This document shows positions 1 through 12,198 of a DNA stretch of 64,000 nucleotides, piece after piece. This stretch comes from Desulfovibrionaceae bacterium (GTDB lineage: Bacteria; Desulfobacterota; Desulfovibrionia; Desulfovibrionales; Desulfovibrionaceae). The notes below the pieces were generated by a model. The model searched no databases. It was not told the origin of the DNA and saw only the letters and a program-made list of their open reading frames with translations. The DNA lies in NCBI GenBank assembly GCA_015709315.1, contig JACCQI010000003.1:1-64000 (forward strand), in the 5' to 3' direction. Position numbers and translations under genes: made by a program. Within the stretch, counting starts at the first letter, position 1; every line of letters begins with the position of its first letter.

Positions 1-144
1 GGCGCTTGGGGTGGTAGTTGGGAGGGAGCGGTTTTGGTTGACGAAGGTGGGGGGATCGAGGCGCGGCAAGGTCGGATTGCTGCAATCAATCATTGTCGTT
101 CAATGGTTCGTGTGGGATACTACAATTGAGTTGCATAAGCGAAG

Positions 145-789
145 ATGGAGATGGCTGTGTCGCATCTGAAGGCGTTGCCGAAGGTTATTCCTATTCGGAA
201 TAAGGAGATCACCCGGGGCAGACTCGTCCAGGCGGTGGGAAAGGTCCTGGCGGAAGTCGGGTTCCAGCGCCTCGGTGTGAACCTTGTGGCCCGTGAGGCC
301 GGGGTCGATAAGAAGTTGATCTATCGATATTTCAACGGGTTGAATGGTCTTGTTGCCGCTTATGCCGAAACCGTCGAGTTTTGGCCAACGGCCGGGGAGT
401 TGCTGGGGGACGATCTGGCGCGGATTCGGCAAATGGCTCCGCATGCGATCATGTCGCTTTTTTTCAGGCGCTACCTGCGGGCCATTTTGAACCGCCCGCA
501 GACACTTGAGATTCTCGCTTGGGAGGGGCTTGAACGCAACGGCCTGACGCACGCCCTTGAAGAGGTGCGGGTCAGGACCTCCCTTGAGTTTTTTGAAATT
601 ATGGAGCAGGACCCGCCGGAGGATGTGGACCTGACCGCATTGGTCCTGCTCATGGTCGGGGCCGTGAATTTTTTGGCCGTGCGGTCGCGGATTCATTCCA
701 GCATCGGCGGCGTGGACCTGCGGTCCGAGGAAGGGTGGGAGCGCGTAGAGCGCTGCATCGACACGGTGCTGGAAAAAACACTTAAATAG
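145..789 (+). CDS. TetR/AcrR-family transcriptional regulator
   Basis: ORF 214 aa; N-terminal HTH-like segment RGRLVQAVGKVLAEVGFQRLGVNLVAREAGVDKKLIYRYFNG typical of TetR DNA-binding domains. Confidence 0.85.
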   Translation: MEMAVSHLKALPKVIPIRNKEITRGRLVQAVGKVLAEVGFQRLGVNLVAREAGVDKKLIYRYFNGLNGLVAAYAETVEFWPTAGELLGDDLARIRQMAPHAIMSLFFRRYLRAILNRPQTLEILAWEGLERNGLTHALEEVRVRTSLEFFEIMEQDPPEDVDLTALVLLMVGAVNFLAVRSRIHSSIGGVDLRSEEGWERVERCIDTVLEKTLK

Positions 790-790
790 G

Positions 791-823
791 AAAAGGCCCG
801 GAACAAATGTCCCGGGCCTTTTG
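791..823. terminator. Bidirectional intrinsic terminator between convergent genes
   Basis: AAAAGGCCCGG-AACAAATGT-CCCGGGCCTTTT inverted repeat with flanking A and T tracts. Confidence 0.85.
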
Positions 824-834
824 CCTCGAATCTG

Positions 835-1233
835 TTACTTTTTCTTAGCGGATCCTCTTTTGGTCCACAGTTTCATTTCCTTCATCTTCTTGCGTCGTTC
901 ACGCTGAAGGCTCTTGCAGACAAGGGGAAGGTTTTTCTTGTATCCGTATTTTTCCCTGTATTCCTCAGGGGTCAGGTCGTGCGTGGCCAGATGCTTCTTG
1001 GTGATGACCTTGAAAGCCTTTCCGCACGCGCAACAGAGGATGGATTTTTCCCTGATGGCCTTTTTGGGATCAACCGCAGCGGGCTCGTCCGTAGCTAAAG
1101 CCTCGCCTTCTGCAATGGCCTTGATGCCGATGGATATTTTCTGAACCATGGAAGTAATTTCTTCTTCGGTCATGGTTCGGACACTCGCCTGCGCTTTGAC
1201 GATTTCCAGCGCTTCTTTCAAATAATCTTCCAT
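835..1233 (-). CDS. MucR/Ros-family transcriptional regulator
   Basis: 132 aa with ILCCACGKAFKVITKKHLATHDLTPEEYREKYG, the characteristic Ros/MucR zinc-finger region. Confidence 0.85.
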   Translation of the reverse strand: MEDYLKEALEIVKAQASVRTMTEEEITSMVQKISIGIKAIAEGEALATDEPAAVDPKKAIREKSILCCACGKAFKVITKKHLATHDLTPEEYREKYGYKKNLPLVCKSLQRERRKKMKEMKLWTKRGSAKKK

Positions 1234-1514
1234 CTCTCTCTCCTTTATTCAAAGGTTGAATACGGTTATCGAATAATGCAATGCAGAGCGGATTCCGCAC
1301 CGATTGAATGTATTCTGCATCATCAGGTGTATAATTTACATTATAATTGTGTCCTATTGCAAGAGAATATCTCTGCGTCAGGCGAAATGCATGTGGCCCT
1401 GATGGATTTGGTCGGACCAGTCGGACGGCGTGGCTTCGAATGGCCTTGATTCCGCAGGTTGGGTCAAGTATGTTAAGCGAACACGTTCGACATGCCCATG
1501 CATCAATACAATAA

Positions 1515-1973
1515 ATGGAGATATCAGTGAACTCGGAAGTCAACAATGTGCATAAATTAGAGGCTGTTGCACAAAGCAATGGAACAGAAGGCACGGCTGG
1601 TCCGTCCGTTTCCCCGGCCATGGCTGAAACCAACAGGGATATGAGCAAGGTCGCCTTGATCGTATCCCTGCTCGTAGTCGTGCTGCTGGTCATTTTTTTC
1701 TTCGGCATGAACCGGAATATTGCCGGACTTACGGATGAGGTGAAGTCCCTTGGCGAACTGCGGATCGACATGTCCGCCCTGGACCAGCGCATGGTTCGGA
1801 TGGAGGATGAGCTGCCCGGCAAGATGAAGCGCATCATTGCCCACGACATGGTTAATGAAATGGCCATGAAAGCGGCCTATCTCGGCAACACGCTCGAAGA
1901 CGAGCCGTTGCGCGCCAAGATGCAGGAAATTCTGCAGTCGCTCAAGGAAGTGCGCGGCAGTCTGGAACAGTAG
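1515..1973 (+). CDS. Hypothetical single-TM, coiled-coil protein
   Basis: 152 aa; one TM helix (VALIVSLLVVVLLVIFFFG) then charged helical segment; followed by a strong terminator. Confidence 0.6.
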   Translation: MEISVNSEVNNVHKLEAVAQSNGTEGTAGPSVSPAMAETNRDMSKVALIVSLLVVVLLVIFFFGMNRNIAGLTDEVKSLGELRIDMSALDQRMVRMEDELPGKMKRIIAHDMVNEMAMKAAYLGNTLEDEPLRAKMQEILQSLKEVRGSLEQ

Positions 1974-1996
1974 GCCGCCCGCACTCTCTGGACCGC

Positions 1997-2033
1997 AAAA
2001 AATGCGGCGGAATATTCCGCCGCATTTTTTTTT
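1997..2033 (+). terminator. Intrinsic terminator (perfect 34-bp palindrome)
   Basis: AAAAAATGCGGCGGAATATTCCGCCGCATTTTTTTTT. Confidence 0.9.
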
Positions 2034-2145
2034 GTGTCGTATCATAAGATTTTGTTGAACACCATTGTTCAAAATTGGATTGACATATCAGTTTGTTCAC
2101 GATATTGATTAAATAAAGAATAGTGATCAACAAGAGAGTCCGGTT

Positions 2146-3033
2146 ATGGGCAAGAAGTACATCAGTCTCAGAGAGGTTGGAAGGCGGTTGGGGATACCGC
2201 CGTCAACCATCGTTTATTATAAGGATAAATTTGAGAAATATATCCCGAAAGAGGGCGGAGAAGGACGTCGCACTCGATATCCTTCCGAGGTGCTGGACAT
2301 TTTCAGGAGGATCCGCGTCATGTTTGACGACAATTGGACGACTGAACAGATTGAACATGAATTGGCACTTAAATTTAATGTATTGTTGAATGAGCAACAG
2401 CTTGATCAGCCGTTTGATCAAGGGACTTCCAGCCAAAATATGCAAGGGCTGTCCGGCGTGTTGGCGAAGATTTCGGACGCGCTCGACAATCAGTCGCTGT
2501 TCAGGAGCGAGATACGGTCTTTGCGGGACGAGGTGGCGGCCCTGCGCGAGGAGCGCGATAAGGAGGCTCGACGGCAGCAGGAGGCTGTGAACGAGCTCCG
2601 CCGCGAAGTCGCATCCCTGCGTCGTCGGCTGTCCGGAAAGCGTGGCGGTGGAGATATCGATTTTCCGCCCGCCGATTTCCTGGCCGGTCCCCTGGTGATC
2701 GCTTCCGGCGGGGAATATCTGGGCGTACTGGGCAAGGGCAGGAAGCATTTTTCCTTGCAGGATTTTGTGCAGCTCATCGAGCGCAAGGAGTCGGACGCCG
2801 TGGCCGTGGAGACTTCCTGGAAGCGGCAGAACGGCCATTGGGTGCTTCGCATTTGCGTCGAGGATTCATCCAAGGGGCGTGAACGGACTATCGTTCTGGT
2901 CGCAAAAAAAACCGTCACTCCCAGCCGAAACGCCGTCACCGAGATCATCCGGCTGAACATTGACGGCAACGACGCGCCCGACGCATTGCTGCTGACCTTG
3001 TTTCGTCAGTTGAAGACCATTTTCAACGGTTAG
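2146..3033 (+). CDS. MerR-type HTH transcriptional regulator with coiled coil
   Basis: KKYISLREVGRRLGIPPSTIVYYKDKFEKYIP resembles MerR HTH; long coiled coil follows. Confidence 0.75.
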   Translation: MGKKYISLREVGRRLGIPPSTIVYYKDKFEKYIPKEGGEGRRTRYPSEVLDIFRRIRVMFDDNWTTEQIEHELALKFNVLLNEQQLDQPFDQGTSSQNMQGLSGVLAKISDALDNQSLFRSEIRSLRDEVAALREERDKEARRQQEAVNELRREVASLRRRLSGKRGGGDIDFPPADFLAGPLVIASGGEYLGVLGKGRKHFSLQDFVQLIERKESDAVAVETSWKRQNGHWVLRICVEDSSKGRERTIVLVAKKTVTPSRNAVTEIIRLNIDGNDAPDALLLTLFRQLKTIFNG

Positions 3034-3154
3034 GCTTTCCATTATTAATGATCTTCTAGAAAAATTCTTGATTGATTCGCTTGTTTCGCTTATAAACCAA
3101 CTGCTAATCGTACCATAGGAAACGTGTTTCGCCGGTTCGGTGGGAGGAGACGGT

Positions 3155-3583
3155 ATGCCCCAGGTTGCTGCGAGAATTACTCATGATCAGGAAAAATGGC
3201 TCAAGGACTATTTCAAGACCAAGAGTGCTGGCGCGGAGTTTATTTTGCCTTGGGCCGTTGACGTCTTCTTCAAGTCCATCCGCAATGTTTCCAGCGATTT
3301 TTCCGTTGCCGAACTGAAGACCATTCTCGAATCGCACAAGGAAGTAAAACTGCTTCCCAATCAGTCGAAGCAGGCTTACCTCCTGTTGCGGGTCGAGGAG
3401 GCGTGTGACGAGCACAACGTGCACATCCAGCATGGGGCGAGCAAGTCCAATCTCGAGGTCAAGCTTCGCAGGCTGACCGATCTCCAGGCCACGGCGCTTA
3501 TGATCTGGGCCACCGCCTACTGGGTTTCCAAGGCGTGGAACGGCGTGTCCGTGGACGATTACGTCAAGTTGTCCTGCGGCTAG
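3155..3583 (+). CDS. Hypothetical protein
   Basis: ORF starting MPQVAARITHDQEKWL, preceded by GGAGGAGA-like SD; no family recognised. Confidence 0.55.
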   Translation: MPQVAARITHDQEKWLKDYFKTKSAGAEFILPWAVDVFFKSIRNVSSDFSVAELKTILESHKEVKLLPNQSKQAYLLLRVEEACDEHNVHIQHGASKSNLEVKLRRLTDLQATALMIWATAYWVSKAWNGVSVDDYVKLSCG

Positions 3584-3600
3584 GCGTCGCAAATATATTT

Positions 3601-3655
3601 CGTGCCAATGTCGTGTGCAGGTGATACAACCTGTGCGCGACATTGGCGTTTTTAC
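3601..3655 (+). terminator. Long stem-loop with T5 tract directly before thiD
   Basis: CGTGCCAATGTCGTGTGCAGGT-GATACA-ACCTGTGCGCGACATTGGCGTTTTT. Confidence 0.75.
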
Positions 3656-3666
3656 GGAGACAGACC

Positions 3667-5046
3667 ATGGAACGACTCCCGTGCATCCTGACCATAGCCG
3701 GGTCCGACTCCGGCGGCGGGGCGGGCATACAGGCCGATCTCAAGACCATCACCATGCTCGGTGCCTACGGCGCCAGCGTGATCACCGCCCTGACCGCCCA
3801 GAACACCCGGGCCGTGACCTCCATCCACGCTCCGTCGGCCAAGTTCGTGGCCCGTCAGTTGACGACCGTCCTGGACGACATCGTTGTGGACGCGGCCAAG
3901 ACGGGCATGCTCTTTTCCGCCCCCATCATCGAGGCCATCGCGGCCGTGCTGAAGGAGGCCGAGTTCCCGCTGGTGGTCGATCCCGTGTGCGTGGCCACGT
4001 CCGGGGCCAAGCTGCTCAAGGACGACGCCGTGGAAGCCATGGTGGAGCATATGTTTCCCCTGGCGGACCTGTTGACGCCCAATATTCCCGAGGCCGAGCT
4101 GTTCACCGGCATCGCCATCGGCAGCCGCGAGGATATTTTCACCGCCGCCCGCTTGTTGCTGAAAATGGGACCCAAGGCCGTGCTCATCAAGGGCGGGCAT
4201 TCGGATTCCCTGGCCATCACGGACTGGTTCGTGACGCAGGGCACGGAACCCATTCCCCTTATGCAGCCCCGTGTGGACACCGATTGCACGCACGGCACCG
4301 GATGTACGCTTTCCGCGGCTATTGCCACGGGATTGGGGCAGGGCATGGACATGGGCCCGTCCATTCTGCGGGCGCAGGAATATTTGAACATGGCCCTGGC
4401 CGCCGGGTTCCGCCTGGGGGATGGCGGCGGTCCGCCCAACCACCTGGTTCCCTGGCTCAAGGAGAAGGCGCGTGGCGACGTGCTCGACCAGGTGGACGAT
4501 CTGGGCCGGAAGATGGTGGCCACGCCCGGCCTGGGCGTCATGCTGCCGCGAAGCCGGGCCAATGTGGCCGTGGCCTTGCCCTTTGCGCGCAGGCTCGATG
4601 AGGTGGCCGGTTTTTCCGGCGGATTCGTCACCACGGCCCGCGCCCAGGTGACGGTGGTGGGGCACCCGCAATTCGGCGCGTCCGCCAGAGCCGCGTCGGT
4701 CCTGCTGGCCGCGGACCGCCTCCTGCCCGGAACGGGCTGCGCCATGGCTCTCTCGGCCGGGCGGCCGGTGCGGGACGCGCTCGAATCCCTGGGCGTTGAA
4801 CTCGTCTGGATGGACCGCGACGGCAAGCCCGATTATCTTGGGGACGAGGGCGGCGAATTCGAGGAGTGGGGCTGCTTCAATGCGGTCCGCGATTACGGGG
4901 GCGGCAGGGCCGTCGGCGCGGTCGGCGACCCCGGCGGCGTCGGCTTCGAGCCGGTGATCTACGTCTTGGGAACGGACACGCCCGCGCTTATGGCGAGGCT
5001 TCGCCAAATAGCCGACTTTATATCGTCCAGCCCCGACGCTTTGTAG
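3667..5046 (+). CDS. thiD: Bifunctional hydroxymethylpyrimidine (phosphate) kinase / ThiN-type thiamine-phosphate synthase
   Basis: N-term ILTIAGSDSGGGAGIQADLKTITMLGAYGASVITALTAQNT (ThiD); C-terminal about 190 aa resemble ThiN (RSRANVAVALPFARRLDEVAGFSGG, GHPQFGASARAASVLL, EEWGCFNAVRDYGGG). Confidence 0.9.
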   Translation: MERLPCILTIAGSDSGGGAGIQADLKTITMLGAYGASVITALTAQNTRAVTSIHAPSAKFVARQLTTVLDDIVVDAAKTGMLFSAPIIEAIAAVLKEAEFPLVVDPVCVATSGAKLLKDDAVEAMVEHMFPLADLLTPNIPEAELFTGIAIGSREDIFTAARLLLKMGPKAVLIKGGHSDSLAITDWFVTQGTEPIPLMQPRVDTDCTHGTGCTLSAAIATGLGQGMDMGPSILRAQEYLNMALAAGFRLGDGGGPPNHLVPWLKEKARGDVLDQVDDLGRKMVATPGLGVMLPRSRANVAVALPFARRLDEVAGFSGGFVTTARAQVTVVGHPQFGASARAASVLLAADRLLPGTGCAMALSAGRPVRDALESLGVELVWMDRDGKPDYLGDEGGEFEEWGCFNAVRDYGGGRAVGAVGDPGGVGFEPVIYVLGTDTPALMARLRQIADFISSSPDAL

Positions 5047-5117
5047 ATTTCCGTTGCTTCTGGGCCTCATTTGGTTGACATATCTGCGGGAGCTTGCTTA
5101 ATAAGCACGTTCTTTTT

Positions 5118-5202
5118 GCGGGCGTGGCGGAATTGGTAAACGCGCCAGATTTAGGATCTGGTACCTCACGGTTTGGGGGTTCGAGTCCCTCCGCCCGCAC
5201 CA
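5118..5202 (+). tRNA. tRNA-Leu (anticodon UAG), CCA encoded
   Basis: GCGGGCG acceptor pairs with CGCCCGC-A-CCA; anticodon stem/loop CCAGA-TTTAGGA-TCTGG; TTCGAGTCC T-loop; variable arm. Confidence 0.96.
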
Positions 5203-5254
5203 CAAATGCAGGAAATTCATACGCGCTCAAGAGCGTTTCAGGAGGATAAGTTTC

Positions 5255-6754
5255 ATGGAATACAATGTTGAAGAACTCTCCCCGGTAAAGCGGAAGATCA
5301 CGGTCGAGGTTCCGGCCGAAGAGGTCAACGCGGCCCTCTCGGCCACCGTGGCCCTGTATCGCATGCAGGTCGAGGTCAAGGGTTTCCGCAAGGGCAAGGT
5401 TCCTTCCAGCGTCGTGGAGTCCAAGTACCGCAAGCAGGTCTACGGCGAAGCCACCACCGACCTGATCAACTACCAGATCAACGAGATCATGTCCGGTCTG
5501 TCCCTCCAGCCCATGTCCCGCATCGACGTGGACGCCAAGGAGTTGGTCCGCGACGAGGATTTCAAGTACTCCATAGCTTTTGAAGTGGCTCCCACCCTCG
5601 ACCTGCCCGAATACAAGGGTCTGGTCGCCGAGGAGATCGACGTGGTGGTCTCCGACGCCGAGGTCGCCGAGGTCGAGGATCGCATCCTGGCCAACAACGC
5701 CGAGGTGAAGGTCATCGAGGACGTGCGTCCGCCCAAGGACGGTGAGGTCGCCTCCGTGAGCTTCGGCGCTTACCAGGATGGCAAGATCGTGGAAGGCATC
5801 CAGGCCGAGAATTTCGACCTGGTGCTGGGCGAGAACCAGGCCTTGCCCGAGTTCGAGGAGATGCTCAAGACGCTGACCTCCGGTGAGGCCGGCGAGACCG
5901 ACATCACGTTCCCGGCCGACTTCATCAACACCAACATGGCCGGCCAGACCGTGACCATGAAGGCCAAGCTGCACGCGGTCAAGGAACGCATCGTTCCCGA
6001 GATGACCGACGCGGTGGCCAAGAAGGCCGGTTTCAAGGACGTCGAGACCATGCGTACCGGCATCCGCGAGTCCTACGCCTCCCAGCGCAAGCAGATGAAC
6101 AAGTCCATGGCCCAGAGCGAGTTGCTCAAGTCCCTCATCGAGTCCATCAAGGACTTTCCCCTGCCGCCCGCCATGGTGGAGGACCGCATCGACCGCCTGA
6201 TCCAGGATCTCGAATACAAGCTCGACCGCCAGGGCAAGGGCTTCCAGTCCCTGGGCAAGACGCCCGAGCAGTTGCGCGGGGATTTCCGCGCCGAGGCCGA
6301 GCAGACCGTGAAGACCGAAATCTTCCTGCTGGCCGTGGCCGCCCAGGAGGGCCTGGAGATCTCCCCCGAGGAGATCGAGGCCACCCTGAGCCAGTTGGCC
6401 ATGCAGACCCGCCAACCCTTGCACGAGCTGAAGAAATACTACGAGGACAACAACCTCGTGGTGCCGCTCAAGGATCGCCTGCTCTGCGACAAGGCGTCCG
6501 AGCTGATCTACGGCGCTGCGGAGATCAAGCTGGTCGCGCCGCCCGCCGACGGCAAGCAGGCCGCCAAGGAGGCTCCGGCCAAGAAGGAGGACGCCGAAGA
6601 GGCTTCCTCCGACAAGGGCGAGGCCCCTCGGTTCGCCGACAAGGCGGAGGCCGTCGAATGGGCCGTCGCCAATCTTGGCATCAAGGAATCCACCGCCAAG
6701 AGCTACTCTCTGGCCAAGCTCCAGGAACGCGCCGACAAGCACGTTGCCGGTTAG
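5255..6754 (+). CDS. tig: Trigger factor, peptidyl-prolyl isomerase, with C-terminal extension
   Basis: KRKITVEVPAEEVNAAL, VKGFRKGKVP signature; followed by clpP-clpX-lon. Confidence 0.95.
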   Translation: MEYNVEELSPVKRKITVEVPAEEVNAALSATVALYRMQVEVKGFRKGKVPSSVVESKYRKQVYGEATTDLINYQINEIMSGLSLQPMSRIDVDAKELVRDEDFKYSIAFEVAPTLDLPEYKGLVAEEIDVVVSDAEVAEVEDRILANNAEVKVIEDVRPPKDGEVASVSFGAYQDGKIVEGIQAENFDLVLGENQALPEFEEMLKTLTSGEAGETDITFPADFINTNMAGQTVTMKAKLHAVKERIVPEMTDAVAKKAGFKDVETMRTGIRESYASQRKQMNKSMAQSELLKSLIESIKDFPLPPAMVEDRIDRLIQDLEYKLDRQGKGFQSLGKTPEQLRGDFRAEAEQTVKTEIFLLAVAAQEGLEISPEEIEATLSQLAMQTRQPLHELKKYYEDNNLVVPLKDRLLCDKASELIYGAAEIKLVAPPADGKQAAKEAPAKKEDAEEASSDKGEAPRFADKAEAVEWAVANLGIKESTAKSYSLAKLQERADKHVAG

Positions 6755-6789
6755 GGCCGACAGAGCGGATTCCAAATCGGGAAACGCAT

Positions 6790-6826
6790 GCGGCGGTCCG
6801 GTGTTTCCGGGCCGCCGTTTTTTTTT
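6790..6826 (+). terminator. Intrinsic terminator after tig
   Basis: GCGGCGGTCCGG-TGTTT-CCGGGCCGCCG then T9. Confidence 0.9.
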
Positions 6827-7040
6827 CGCTCCCGCTCTTGACCTCGGTTGGCGAATACCTATTTGGTGTCGAACGCGGCAGGAAGTTTCCCCTTGTCCTT
6901 GCAGGAGAATTGGCTCATACTGGGCATACTTGAGATTCAGCGGAAACGTCCGCCGCATCACCATTTTTCGGCAAGGCGGCGCTAATATTTTCGCTTCCGC
7001 CGTCCGATAAACCGTTAAATATCTCTACGAAGGAGACGTC

Positions 7041-7649
7041 ATGGTCGCCATTCCGATGGTCATCGAAACAACCGGCCGTACCGAGCGCGCGTACGACATC
7101 TATTCCCGGCTGCTCAAGGACCGGATCATTCTCCTCGGCGACGCCATCGACGATCATGTGGCCAGCCTCATTTGCGCCCAGCTCCTTTTCCTCGAGTCCG
7201 AGGACCCGGAAAAGGAGATCTACATGTACATCAATTCTCCCGGCGGGGTGGTCACGGCCGGCATGGCCATCTACGACACCATGCAGTATATTTCCGCTCC
7301 GGTGGCCACCCTGTGCCTGGGCCAGGCCGCCAGCATGGGCTCGCTGCTCCTGGCGGCGGGCGAGCGCGGCATGCGCTACGCGCTGCCCCATAGCCGCATC
7401 ATGATTCACCAGCCCCTCGGCGGCGCGCAGGGCCAGGCCACGGATATCGACATCCAGGCCAAGGAAATCCTGCGCCAGAAGGGCATTCTCAATAACATCC
7501 TGGCCGGGCACACCGGCCAGAAGCTGTCCAAGATCGCAGCCGACACCGAGCGTGACTACTTCATGTCCGCCGAGGAGGCCGTGAAGTACGGCCTCATCGA
7601 CAAGGTCATGAAGTCCAGGGGCGAGATCGAGGAAGACGGCAAGGATTAG
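7041..7649 (+). CDS. clpP: ATP-dependent Clp protease proteolytic subunit
   Basis: [44 protein letters not shown] catalytic motifs. Confidence 0.97.
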   Translation: MVAIPMVIETTGRTERAYDIYSRLLKDRIILLGDAIDDHVASLICAQLLFLESEDPEKEIYMYINSPGGVVTAGMAIYDTMQYISAPVATLCLGQAASMGSLLLAAGERGMRYALPHSRIMIHQPLGGAQGQATDIDIQAKEILRQKGILNNILAGHTGQKLSKIAADTERDYFMSAEEAVKYGLIDKVMKSRGEIEEDGKD

Positions 7650-7655
7650 GATCGC

Positions 7656-8909
<1,254 letters not shown>

Positions 8910-8964
8910 CACCAAGGGCGGCATTGACAATAGGCCGTCAGACCTTACTTTCAAGTATCGACGT

Positions 8965-8992
8965 CGTCACTCCCCGCTCACGGGGAGTGACG
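8965..8992. promoter_or_regulatory. 12-bp perfect stem-loop in lon 5' region
   Basis: CGTCACTCCCCG-CTCA-CGGGGAGTGACG, 28 nt before lon ATG, with no T tract. Confidence 0.55.
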
Positions 8993-9020
8993 CACCATAT
9001 TCAACGCAGCGGAGGAGTGC

Positions 9021-11483
<2,463 letters not shown>

Positions 11484-11503
11484 GGCGCGGCTCAAATGAA
11501 AGC

Positions 11504-11536
11504 AAAAGGCCGGATGGCATGCCATCCGGCCTTTTT
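11504..11536. terminator. Bidirectional terminator, 32-bp perfect palindrome with GCATGC core
   Basis: AAAAGGCCGGATGGCATGCCATCCGGCCTTTTT between convergent genes. Confidence 0.9.
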
Positions 11537-11559
11537 GCGTTCGAAGTCGGTACCGGGGA

Positions 11560-12090
11560 TTACCCGGCGGAAGTGTTGAACGACGCGGCGATTTTGAACA
11601 GGTCCGCGTTGCGCCGAAGCATCTGCATGCCCGGATTTTCCCCGTTCCCCGTGTTCTCGCTTCGCCTGGCGTGGACGGCCTCTTTCGGGTCGATGCCGTC
11701 CACGTCCTGCCCTTCGTTCTCTTCCTCGTCGTCCTTTTTCCGGCCCGGCATTTTTTTTGTGGCCGCGGCCAGGCTGGACCGCCGCTTCACGCCCGTGATC
11801 TTTTCCAGCTCCTTTTCGATCTCCCGAATGCGGGATTTCTGCTCGTCGGAGGGCTGGCCGTTCGCCATGTCCATCAATTGGGAAAGGAGGTTGGTCAGAA
11901 AGAGTACCCGGTTTTCCTCTTCGGGGGTCAGTTCCTTTTGGAAGGTCAGAGTGGATGATTCGAGGCGTTGCTCCTCTTCGGTCTTTTCCGGCTCCAGGGT
12001 CATGCCGTTGTCGGAGAATGTCTTGACCAGGGAGCGGGCGCTCCGCGTTCCGGGCGGGTAGAGCGGGGTGGTTTGTTCGGATATCTGCAT
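11560..12090 (-). CDS. Hypothetical protein
   Basis: ORF MQISEQTTPLYPPGTRSARSLVKTF..., convergent to lon; no family recognised. Confidence 0.6.
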   Translation of the reverse strand: MQISEQTTPLYPPGTRSARSLVKTFSDNGMTLEPEKTEEEQRLESSTLTFQKELTPEEENRVLFLTNLLSQLMDMANGQPSDEQKSRIREIEKELEKITGVKRRSSLAAATKKMPGRKKDDEEENEGQDVDGIDPKEAVHARRSENTGNGENPGMQMLRRNADLFKIAASFNTSAG

Positions 12091-12170
12091 GTTCTGTCCG
12101 GTGGGCAATTATTTCCACCGGCCGGAACCATGCAAGATGCGGTCCGGGAATGAGGTGTCCGGGCAAAGAA

Positions 12171-12193
12171 AAAGGCCCCGTTTCCGGGGCCTT
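12171..12193 (-). terminator. Intrinsic terminator (minus strand)
   Basis: Minus strand AAGGCCCCGGAAACGGGGCCTTTTTCTTT. Confidence 0.8.
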
Positions 12194-12198
12194 GCGAT

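Noticed and set aside
1070-1867. 265-aa minus-strand ORF upstream of and overlapping mucR
   Set aside because: Overlaps a well-supported + strand gene and the mucR promoter region; low-quality composition.
3584-3666. Possible TPP riboswitch upstream of thiD
   Set aside because: No CTGAGA or ACCTGATCTGGATAATGCCAGCG-like conserved segments; only a terminator-like stem-loop is visible.
6900-7040. Sigma-32-like heat-shock promoter upstream of clpP (CTTGAGA...CCGCATC)
   Set aside because: Poor -10 match and non-ideal spacing; insufficient to call.
8965-8992. lon 5' hairpin as a CIRCE element
   Set aside because: CACTC/GAGTG half-sites present, but flanks (TTAG/CTAA) are missing and the spacer is 12 rather than 9 bp; kept only as an unexplained hairpin.
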